Shown here: positions 35,410 to 47,931 of the stretch, piece by piece
How the letters are laid out: the number at the start of each line of letters is the position of its first letter
Numbering within the stretch: the stretch's first letter is position 1
Source of the DNA: Actinostola sp. cb2023
Lineage: Eukaryota > Cnidaria > Anthozoa > Actiniaria > Actinostolidae
Direction: 5' to 3'
DNA: 64,000 nucleotides
Assembly: GCA_033675265.1 (NCBI GenBank)
Contig: JAUJYZ010001432.1
Coordinates: forward strand, 186,001 to 250,000
The notes under the pieces: model-generated
Told to the model about the DNA's origin: nothing
Seen by the model: only the letters and a program-made list of their open reading frames with translations
Databases searched by the model: none
Position numbers and translations under genes: made by a program

Positions 35410-38400
35410 GTACAGTTATTGAACCAGGTGCATTTTAATATCTTCCAATAGTTCGATTACTTATGGTGTGCTGCAGTTTAGCGGATGGCTATAAATTAGC
35501 TGTAGACGTAGTAAAACTGTAAAGCTGTGGCTGTGACGAAACTGTGTTTACATTATCTCTCCCCACGACACAAAATGTTCTTTTTGATTTCTTGAAGATA
35601 TCCAGCGATGAGATGAATATTTCCACTTTTGTTCAATCAAAGTGATGTCTTTATTCTCTTGGAGTACCAATAATTGTATATCCGAATCAATCTGCTTTAA
35701 TTTTCGTTCATGTTGGAATACCGTAATGTTGTTTTCGTGTTCTCTGTGCCATTCAGCTGTGCACGTGTTTGATAATGATATGTTTTATGTTCTTCGCTGA
35801 GACTATAAACCTTTGTCATTGAGTCTGTGAAATCGTATACGATCGCCACACTTAGCACTTTTGCAACCTTTAGGTTAATAGCCGATCTTGTTTTATTGTC
35901 AATCCGTTGGGAATATATCAAGTAAGCTTATTTGATTTCTTTGTCGAGTGCTTGGCGCGGCTTTTAAAATATATTTCGCCTACTTACGTACTCTCACATT
36001 TGACAACTCAGCTTGTTCATATTATTTAAGCTTATTGTTGTTATTGCCGCATGGAATCTAGGGCTATACATAATCACAATATTAAATCCAGAGCAAAGGC
36101 TTTTTACAAACGAATAACACATTTAGTCATTAAGCTTACTATTATGGAGCTAGCTGTGTTTATTTCGAAGCCTGAATTTAATATGCAATGCACATGTCCA
36201 ATAAATTCTCCCCTTTCTACAATGTATTTTTAGGTGCATGCCCGGTGAATCATTTCCGATGTAACTATCGATGCGTTCCTTCTTCGTGGAAATGCGATGG
36301 CGAGGACGATTGTTTAGATGGAAGTGACGAGAAGAATTGTGGTAAGGATCCATTGCTACTCTATAATTATTAATGTCATCTGCGTTGTAAAAATGTCAAC
36401 ATGTATGCACACGTACATGTACGGTAAGTTATGTACGCTGTCACAATATGAAATGCAAAGCTTTATAAATGTGACTAAAAATAAAATACAAAATTTTTTT
36501 TTTGAAAGAAAAGAACATTTTTCTGCACATGTAAGTTTATATAGTTTAATTTTTCCATTTTTTTCAAATTTCCTCATCCGGTTTTTCCATTGTATTTTAC
36601 TTGTCTTTCATATTTTTATTTTAAATGATGCTGTTTGTCTCACTGTTATTGTAAATTCATTTTGTTGATATGACAAGTTATTCTTCATCAATAACCATTA
36701 ACTTATTTATAGTCCAAAATCTGTCAACTCGGTATTTTCCCCCTGTAATATTAATTGACAATTATAACAAATGGTTGCTGTTATATATAGTGACCAAAAA
36801 TATAATGATGTCGATGTGGAGTTACTATACATGTATCATTAGAAACTGTAAATCAAAATTAATCTAATAATAACTACAAGTGTTCTAATGTTATGAATTA
36901 TGTGAATTTATTTAGTGAAATTAATTGCATTGTTTTTAGCAACTGTGAATGGGTTTTAGTTTTTATGCTATAATAGCGGAACTCTACTCGAATTGTTAAG
37001 GGCGAGCAAAACATTGTTTGAGATAGGAGATAGTGGGAATGAAGGTTTATCATACATGTAAAATTTCAAAACTCATAGGACAAAAATATGATTATCATAG
37101 CTGGAAAGAGCTGGTTGAAATTAGTAAAAATGTGAAGTTTGGAAAAGATCGCTTCACAAATTGCGAAGATACACATGTATGAATTTTCAAAAATCGAAAT
37201 TTTATATGAAAACCTTTGGAAATTTATGCTGGTAACAAAGGTTTTCATTCAAAAATTCGATTTTTGAAAATTCATATCTTTGCACGCAATTTGTGAAGCG
37301 ATCTTTTCCAAACTTCACATTTTTTCTAATTTCAATGAGCTCTTTCCAGCTATGAGAATCATTTTTTTGTCTTTAATGTCTCCTACATATTTATAAGTTT
37401 TGAAATTACGTGATAAACCCTCATTCGAGATAACTGAGTAAATTTTACAGGGAAATAGAATGAGGGGATATTGTTTCTAGTTCGAGATAGCAGGAGTTCG
37501 AGATAATTATTGTTTCTAGTTCGAGATAGCGGGAGTTTGAGATAACAGAGTAAATATTACAGGGAAATAGAATGAGAGGATATATATTGTTTCTAGTTCG
37601 AGATAGCGGGAGTTTAAGATAACAGAGTAAATATTACAGGGAAATAGAATGAGGGATATTGTTTCTAGTTTGAGATAGCGGGAGTTTGAGATAACAGAGT
37701 AAATATTACAGGGAAATAGAATGAGAGGATATATATTGTTTCTAGTTCGAGTTAGCGGGAGTTTAAGATAACAGAGTAAATATTACAGGGAAATAGAATG
37801 AGGGATATTGTTTCTACATGTAGTTCGAGATAGCGGGAGTTTGAGATAACAGAGTAAATATTACAGGAAAATAGAATGAGAGGATATATATTGTTTCTAG
37901 TTCGAGATAGCGGGAGTTTAAGATAACAGAGTAAATATTACAGGGAAATAGAATGAGAGGATATATATTGTTTCTAGTTCGAGATAGCGGAAGTTTGAGA
38001 TAACTGAGTAAATTTTACAGGGAAATAGAACGAGGGGATATTGTTTCTAGTTCGAGATTATATACACCAAGTTCGAGATAGCGAAGTATATTATTATTAG
38101 TAGCTAGTTCACTCTGCTTTTAAAATGAGTGTTTAAAATCAATTACTTGATATTGCAATATAGCATTTAAGAAATGATATTCCTCAAGTTCAGGACACAA
38201 CAATAAATAAATTGTAAGGCGCCATAGAAAATAATCAATAAATCCAGGCACATGTACATGTACAGGTGAACATGTGGCAGGGAATACATGCAAACTTGTT
38301 GATCCATGACACACTGCACAGAGGAGTTTTCAATCTACATGTGCATGTGCACGTACCATTACATCAAAAGTTTAACCAATCATTGCCAAAAAAACATTTA

Positions 38401-41400
38401 AATAATATATGATACAGCATGCAGTGTTTGGACAAGAAAAAGATTTGGTACATTTGCTGCAAAGTCCCAATAATGAATATATATCTAGATTGAATTAGAT
38501 ACATGTATCATATTTGATACGCTACATTGACAGTCTTTATTGATGGCTGACTAATGTATGTTTTTACATAATACTAGATCAATATATTTGACAGTATGAT
38601 TGAGTAGTGATCAATGTAGTGTATTGAAGAGCCATGCAGTAATCAAAAGCAGATAATTACCTTCCACGTCACCACTGGGGGTAAATTGAAGTTAATATTT
38701 CTGTATCCTCAGGCAATTGACCATTATGTACATGTAGCTGACTCATAGTTATAGTTCTATTTATAAATAATCTGAATTATTAATTAATAATACATTCATT
38801 CCACATGTTGTTGAACAGAGCATATATGTACATGTAAGTGCATGCATGGCTCTTGTTTTATAATAATACTTGATACTCTTGTAATATTGTCTCTCAAGTA
38901 CAGTGTGTTTCAAATAATGTACTTGTTAAAGCTCTAAATCACTGCACAAAGTTAAGTAGAACTTCTCAAAGTTTCAAGAGTTCAAGTTTACATTAAATCT
39001 AAGCTGCTAATTTGTGTGACATTGTGTGGATGTTAATGTCCAGATGTTTACAAGGGAAAGTTAAATTACTCCATGTACATGTACCATTGGGGTGGTAGTT
39101 GCATGTGTGTACATGTATATATACATTGTATATAATTATACTGACATTTCTGACGGTAATCCTTCGTTGGAGCAGTAGAGAAATGCTGAAAAATTAAGAG
39201 TTTATATAGGGGATACGTGGTAGTAATTAACCAATAAGAAAGTGCACATGACAAAAGGAAAACACGGAAATGGAAGACAAAAAAATGCTTAACCCATTGA
39301 CCCAGGGGGGGTACTCAGGGGTATCCATTATGCGAAAACAAGACCCAAAAAAAGTCCAACGGCCCAAAATCGTAACCCAAAAACAGTCCAATTTTTCTCC
39401 GCATAAAATCGAGAACGGTAGGATATCATTTTTATCAACCCCAAAAAAAGTCCTTGACAAAATCTTTATATCAAAAAAAGGCCACCAGAAAAATGAAAAC
39501 CCCAAAAAAGTCCCAAGCCGCGAATTTCAAACCCAAAAAAAGCCTTCGCACCTCCCCGTCACTGATACCCCTGAGTACCCCCCCTGGGCCCATTGACTCC
39601 TACACCTGCCGAAACTGGCTGTAAACATCGATACTGCTTTGAAAAATTCTAACTTTCTGAATTTTTGTAACATCGATCTCATGGCCAGTTACATGTATTA
39701 GTGACAACTAGATAACTCTTCAAATTTTAACCTCAAGTAAACTGACTTTACAGGTCCGATTTCTGGGCATTAGTTCAATTTGTTTTTCATAGAAATCAAA
39801 AATGTGTGTTTTTGATGCAATTTCACACCTCGAAAATGAACGACATTTGACTTGGATTTTCTTCCAAAATACATCATTGCAAAACAAAACGCCACTTTCT
39901 CAGCAAACTTCCATCTCTCTTCTTGATATATTCGTGAATTTTTCCCTCTCTCTTCCTTAACTCGCCGAACAATAGCCATTTCCTTAGGACCACTTTCGCA
40001 AACACATGTTTTCCTTCTGCACACCCGAAAAGGATGCCGGGAATATATGGAATTTTTCGACAGCAAGCATCCCACCCTTTGTGTTTTTAGAGTTTTATAG
40101 AGTGTCGAGCCACTCGGTCCTACAGGCAAAATATTGCACCGGTTGCATTCTTTATAAGTCCAAAGTCGCCAAAAATGCCTTTGTACATGTAGGTCCTGGA
40201 ATCCACCACAGAACAACCAGAGAGACGATTTCACAGTTGAGTCCACCATTTTGAATTTCTCAATGGCACTACCGATATGTCTTCGTGAATTTGGTTCTCG
40301 CTGCTGCAGTTTCTTTCAGCAGAATGGCCTCTACCACACCAGTCAAGCTTAATGGTCAATGCTGTTCTGGGGGCTTCTGTGGGTGAATAATGGCTATAAA
40401 ACACTCTAAAAATGCAAAATAGGCCGCTCCTAGCAGCTACAAACTGCTGGCCTCGAGGAGTTCCATGACAAGAGAAAGATTATGTCAGAACGTGAGCCCG
40501 TGGGCTTTCAGAACTGTCAAGATTTCCATGGAAACCCCTTATATGGAATGGAAATTTCCTATGATGTGATTAGGTCCAGAAAATTGCTAAAATATTCAAA
40601 ATAGCTCAGGAGCGAATGGGTTAAAACAAAAGACGTTGATTAAAAGCAAAGTGCCATTCATTCCAAAGGGAAACTGAGTGCCTATAATTAAGGAATGAAT
40701 GTCAAGTCACATTTCTTTAGTTTTGCAGCATTCATTATATTAGAAATGTTGTGATCAGAAGAAGCATATGTATGTATGTATAACCTACATGCATGCATAC
40801 ATGTATATACATTGTATATAGTTTATTAGTTTTTAGTCCATGATGAATGTACATGTAGATCAAGCTACATGTACTCTGTATAAAAGTCATCATTAAACCG
40901 TTATTATTATTATTATATTTTATTATTATTATATGCACGCTCTGATTGGCCAAAGGATGTGTATTCCGTGTGCTTTATGAGAGCACACAGCACACGTACA
41001 CAGATATTCAAACATTTTTGTAACAAACAATACTAAAAACTTGCCTTAAATTCATAATTTTTTTAAATAAAAGAACAAGACGCTCAATGAGCGTACACTC
41101 GGGCATTATGACAATGACATTTGCGTGACAAAGGCGATTGGAACGATGAGTTAGCACTTCTATTAACATAACGATGACCCATCACTTCTAGTTTTCGAAC
41201 CTAGAGCGAACAATAGTTTGATATACACTCGGAAACTATTTGACCCGTTTGAGCGAATCATACTTTCGGAATTACTTCATTAGGCGTTCGAATATCATCG
41301 CCCCCGTCTTCAGCCAACCGAAACCCTTGCTTTTGATGAGTTCGTGTACCAGTCCTTTCGAAAACGCTCAACAAATAATTTTTACCGGCCCCCCAAATTT

Positions 41401-44400
41401 TAAATACCCTAGTAGCATCGCCTAAATGGGTACAGCAATCAGTAATTCAGTGAATCGTCTGATCAAGAAAACATATTTAAAATACTCTTTCATAGTTACA
41501 TGAGCTCTCTGCATGATCTGTTTAATATAATTAAGCTTTAGTGCGCAATTCTAAATTTATCTAGCGTGAAGTCGGGCTTCTAACTGAAATGTAGCCTATT
41601 TGAACTAAATATAGATATCTTAGTGCGATCGTTGTGTGACTCGGTAGAAGATCCTTTCCTTGCAATTTCAGTACTGAATTCGCAAACTCAGCGAATCATG
41701 AATGACAATGACATAGTTTATTTGGTACCATAAATGTATCCATACAAATACAAATAGCGTATACATAAACTAGACATCGCAGAGTGATTAAGCAGTGTTT
41801 GGATGAAGTGTAAATATGGGTTTAGGTACCTCGGCTCGGTGTCCGGTGAAAACCTCACAACTGTTCTCTTCACTGCATGCGTGTATCATCAACTCACTTC
41901 GATTCGTTCTAAGTTCTGAAGATCTCTAAACCCTTTGCAGTACTAGTTTCAATCCATATCTCTCTGAATTATTGTGGTTATTTTGAAAACAATACGACAT
42001 ACCAGCTGTAACCTTCCTCCCGAACTGCTAACAAGGTCTGTGAAGAAACCATGTTGTTTACGGAGCCTTTGGTGATTATGGATGACTCGGTAGAACATGC
42101 TTTCTTTGTAAAATCGATTTCACAAACTCAGCGAATCATAGAAATGACAATGACAATAGTTTATTTGGTGCCATAAATATATCTATGCCAAATACAAATA
42201 TAAGCTTAAATAAACTAGACATCGCAGCGTGACTCGGCGAACAATCATGCACAATATTTCCTGCCGATTCTGGGCATTCAAATCAGTGATTTACTTATAC
42301 AATAATTTCAAAATTCAACAAAATAAAGATCTATCAGTGTTATAAGCTTACCACAACACACAATTACAGCGGTACAAAGTATAGAAGACATTTGACGTCG
42401 TTTAGATGCGTGACGACAGTCAGGCAGCAAGCAAAGCGAGATTACTATCAAAACAAAATCTACGGGAAAATCAAACCCTCGCTCTCTAGCTTCAGAGACA
42501 TAATAATATAACATCCAGATGATTCAGACTATGATCTGGCGAAGCCGGCTCGCATGGCAAAACTCGAGAAGGTCACATACATGTACTTCACATTGTGTGT
42601 ACCGATATGATCAAATACTTCGCATTCCGTGGCCTAACAAAAAACAAAAAACAATAATAAAAAGAAAGCCCATTTTATAACTCGGGCTTCCTTCGGAAGG
42701 GCCCGAGTAAATAGAAAACTTGTCCGCTGTGCTATGTGCAAGCAGATTTATAGCACTTGGGGACTGATCAGAACACTCGAGAAGTGTTGAGAAGCACGCC
42801 GCTACACGTCATGCTTCTCCTAACACTTCTCTCGTGCATTCTGATCAGTCCCTGCATGCTATAAATCTGCACATATAGCACGCACGCTCGTTTTCTATTT
42901 CTTCAACATATATACATGGATATATAATATATTCAAAAAGGTTGTCCACATACATGAATTGTAATAATGTATTTTATATACCTGTTCCCCTATGGTCTGT
43001 TTTCAGTCCATTAGGGTGTCATTTGTTCCCATGCGCATACAACTACATCTGTACTATTCCCCTAATTATTTCACCTCAAACATTATCGGTTTATTAACTA
43101 TTTATTTTGTAATAATATTATAAATTGTAATAAGTTATCAAAATATCATGTAAAGTGAAGCTTGAAATAAAGGTTATTAAAACAAAAAAACAAAAAACAA
43201 AACAAAAAACAATTTATTTTGTTTGTCATTCTTCTTAGGAAATGGAACTTGCTCCCCACTAGAATTCCTATGCAACAACAAATGTGTTCCACTGGATTGG
43301 AAATGTGACGGTGAGAAAGACTGCAAACCAGACGGGTTTGATGAGAAGGGATGTGGTAAGCTTTTATATACAAAATATTAAAGGGCCACTGAAGTCTACA
43401 ATTTGCACATTTGAGAGAAAAGTTTGAAGGTTTTTTTAAATGAAACGTGAATTTTTTCATCAAAATTCCCTAAATTACAGGAGAATATAACAATTAAAAC
43501 TTAACAAATTGACAACTTGTGAGCTGACATATTGGATTTGTATCGCGGGCTTATGAATTTATCAGCAGCATGTTTCTGACGTCATAGCGTCAATGTGTCT
43601 TTCGTACGCTTCAAAACTAGTATCACAACGTACAATTTATAGTGAATAGAACGTTGGAAAGCGCATAGAAATCAAAGGTATTCCTACACATAGGCATGGA
43701 TTCTGATAGTAGTTCAGATTCAGAACTTGTTTCTTTGTCTTCAAGCGACGATTTTAATCAGTTTTTAGAGGATGTTGCAAATTGTACGGTCAGATACCAT
43801 GAAACAATAGTTATAGTGGGGCAATATGGTGCAAAATAATGGTTGAATTGTGCGATTTTGGTTAAAAGCACCAAACTTGGCATAATTATAGTATTCGACG
43901 AGCTGAATAATTTCAGCTATGGACCCACCCGGAAATTAGTCAGGGGGGGCTATTTTAGACCAGAGGGGGAGGGGTGGGTACAATATTGTCAAATGGTTGT
44001 TCGTTTTCGGTTAAAAGCACCAAACTTGGCACAATTATAGTATTCGACGAGCTAAATAATTTCAGCTATGGACCCACCCGGAAATTGGTCAGGAGGGGCT
44101 AGTTTAGATCAGAGGGGGGAGGGGTGGGTACAATATTGTGAATTGAAGTTGTTCGTTTCAGTTTGGTTAAAAGCACCAAACTTGGCACAATTATAGCATT
44201 TGATGTGCTGAATAATCTCAGCTATGTGCCCACCTGGCAATTTGTCAAGGATGGCATTTTTTTACACTGGAGGGGGTAGGGGTGGGTACGTACATTTTTG
44301 AAAAACAAATACATGTTCAAAACAAGATCTATGTCAATGCTATGGTTTGACATATCTCTTGCTTCAAGTATACAAGTATACATGTACAAGTATACAAATC

Positions 44401-47400
44401 CCAAAAATATCCAGGGTGTATTGATTTCCTTTCCCTCAAGGGGGTGGAGGGGCTATTGTATGTTTTCTGGCCAGATTGTACCATTGAACTAAAGAAGGTA
44501 ATGGTTATACCTAATTGCGCTCACATTCCCCACCACATTTGCATGGTGCAGTACTTGGCATCTGATGATGATGATGATGAAGACTTTATTTCAAGAGGGT
44601 AACACATAAAAGTGAAATACACTTACAAACTTGTGGCCCTCACTAAACTTTTGCAAACTTGCAACGTCCCATGCAGCCTTTATCTGGTCTACATCCGCAT
44701 CTCAAAAGTTCTTGGCAAACCTTTGACGCTTCAGATAGTGTTGTCCATACCGGTAGCCATGGGCATGATTGTGCCATTTTCGTCCATCCCCATTCACCAG
44801 GAGAAGGCAACTCGGGAAGAGGATCCAAACACTGACCCCAGCAATGTGCAGCATGATATGTTACTCTCTTCACATGCTGAAGTAAAAGGCTACTCTCTTC
44901 GCATGCTGAAGGCTATTCTCTTCACATGCTGAAGTAATAGGTTTCTCTCTTTGTACGCTGACGTAAGGCATCTCTTGTCTGAGCAAACAGTGTCTGAATC
45001 AGCATGAAGCGAAAATACATATATCACCTGGAGATAATGACGTTCAAAGTTCATGGTTTTAAATGCTTCAGAACTGTGGAGTGGGCAAGCACTGTCCTGA
45101 CATTCCTGTACATAACATTGTCAAAGCTCTTGGTGATGAGAAGTCAATCATCTTCCACGTCTTCCATGCATCCACAGGGTGCGATTAGGCAAACAGCATT
45201 AAATGAACGTGGATTAAAGGTACCGCTCGGACAGTGTGGATTGCTTATGAAGAGGCTACAATACTGCATCTTTGAGGCAGAACCCCTCCGAAGAGGATGT
45301 CCTGGATGCTATATATGCCATCACTCGAGCGATTTGTCATGATATAATGTGCAAGTGCATGTGAGAGTGTCAATGAGGTCAGAAAGGTTCTTTTATCACA
45401 GAAAGGAAGGTTTATCTAAAGTATCCCTCCAACAAGAACTAGATGCCTTACTTCAGCGTATGAAGAGAGTTGCCTTATACTTCAGCATGCGAAGAGAGTA
45501 GCCTTTTACTTCAGCATGCGAAGAGAGTAACATATCATGCTGCACATTGCTGGGGTCAGTGTTTGGATTCTTTTCCCGAGTTGCCTTCTCCTGGTGAATG
45601 GGGATGGACGAAAACGGCACAATCATGCTCATGGCTACCGGTATGGACAACACTACCTGAAGCATCAAAGGTTTGCCAAGAACTTTTGAGATGCGGATGC
45701 AGACCAGATAAAGGCTGAATGGGACATTGCAAGTGTGCAAAAGCTCCGATGCCAAGAGTACTGCGCCGTTCAAATGTGGTGGGTAATGTGAGCGTGAGGA
45801 GCAATGCCTGATGGCAAAGGCATGCTTTTTAATTAGGTTCTTAGTTCTATTACACATACATAGTTAGGTATAGCTATTACCTTTTTTAGGTCAATGGCAT
45901 ACATGTTTTTGAAAGTTTTTGATTCAATATGACAATCTCATTTAACAATTGTGTACCCATCCCTCCCCTCTGTCTAAAAATAGTCCCCCCCTGACCAATT
46001 TCCGGGTGGGTCCATAGCTGAAATTATTCAGCTCGTCGAATACTATAATTGTGCCAAGTTTGGTGCTATTAACCAAAAACGCACAATCATTTCACCATAT
46101 TGCCCCACTATTAGACGTTGCTCCAGGTTGTCTGAGCCTAAGACAAGGTCTATCTATTGTACCAGACACCATGAAACAACAGTCGCTCTAAGTTTAAACT
46201 TTGTTTGCATAATCTTCTCAACAGGTTTGCAACAAAAGCCTTCATACAAATCATTAATGATCTGTGTTTTTACCTAATTTTCTACGGTATCATTGCAGCC
46301 CCTATTACTTGTGCTCAGAACCAGTTCAGTTGTGAAGGCAGCTCACGCTGTATTCCCACTATATGGTTATGCGATGGAGAGGAGGAATGTGAAGATGGCA
46401 GTGATGAAAAGAATTGTCGTAAGTACTTCCAGTGTATATAGAGCAGATTTCACATGACTGTGAAAAACCACGGCACGGCACGCTAGGAAACAGGTCACAG
46501 TACAGAAACGTCGAGGCACGTTTTTTTACAATCATACAAAATCTGCAGGAAAAAAAAACAATTACACGTTCTCTGTAGTGAAACGCCGCTCTATAAAGTA
46601 TGTCCATGTTGTTTGATTGACGCCCGACCATTTTCCAATCAGACAAGCCACTTTGAAGATCGCACGGCTATAACGTACTGTACTTACTGACTTGTTTGTT
46701 TGTCTCTAGACAACCATACTTGTGCAAGCCACGACTTTCGCTGTGCTAACGGCAAGAAATGTCTAAGATCTCGTTGGGTTTGTGATGGAGATAACGACTG
46801 TGGCGATTTCTCTGATGAAAAAGATTGCAATAGTAGTAAGTAGAACAGTTAATTTCTTGATCCTTCGCCGCAATTGATAACTTTGCCGGTTTGCCTTGGA
46901 ACAGCAGCCGAAATTCGAACCCTAATGGCTCAGTAAACTTCCGATAACTGCAGAACTTCAAGACAAGTACAAAAATAGCTTGAATCGAAATTGTACAAAA
47001 AATACATTCATAAACGCAAGTACAAGCTTTACGTAACTGTGAAAACGAGTCTAACACAAGCATAAACGCAAGTACCAGAGGCTTTATGCAACTGTAAAAA
47101 CGGGCCTGACGCAAGCATAAACGCAAATTAATACCAGAGCCTTTGTCACTGTGAAAACGAGCCTGAAGCGAGCACAAGCGCAAGGATCAGATTTTGTTGC
47201 CACTTCTTGTGCTTACGTCGGTCCCATTTTCACACAACACAAATCTCTTATACTTACTGTTAAAATCAAGCTCATGCTTGCAACCGAGATGTACAATAGT
47301 ATTCAGTTCCAATGCACGTGCGCAAATGCGTGATTATCCTAAAATCGGGTCGTAGTGCACCGCGCACATGTCGAGTTGTATAGCGTGCGCCCAGATTTAA

Positions 47401-47878
47401 ACTGCACTTTTGATTTTCAATTCAAGCTCGTAAATGTAGTTCCAGAGAGTTTAGCTGTCGAAATGGTCATTGTATATCAAAAAGCTGGGTTTGTGATGGC
47501 GATAATGATTGTGGAGATAACACAGATGAATTGGCGAACTGTAGTAAGTATTGTATTGGAATTGTTTTAAAACATCTCTGTTTTTAGTCATATACTGATA
47601 ACTCAATTGCACTTATTGTCAGTTGAAGTGCGACGTTCAGAACTTGTTTTAATTAAAATTTGAAGAGCCCTTAGAATCCAAGACTCTTTTCTGAGATGAT
47701 GCCAAGATTTCAAAACTCACTGAAACGTTTCCGAGGCGCGTTGTTATCCAGGGCCATCGCGTGTGCCCTGGCCATGCATGGGGTGGTTGATTGACGGCGT
47801 CCTGACGGCTCGAGATTGCACGAAAGCGTCGAAATCATAAGCGTCGCACTTCAAAGTGGTTGGTAGGATGTCAGTATT

Positions 47879-47931
<53 letters not shown>

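Noticed and set aside
39770..40249. 159-codon minus-strand ORF inside the TTAA element
   Set aside because: No recognisable transposase or other motif; not called as a gene, though a decayed transposase fragment is possible.
45004..45342. 112-codon ORF in the loop of the inner inverted repeat
   Set aside because: No motif and no splice context; kept only as part of the repeat description.
46205..46441. Extended frames starting at upstream ATGs of LA exons (also 36188, 48126, 52844)
   Set aside because: Upstream parts are intron; AG acceptors and phase-1 joins define shorter exons.
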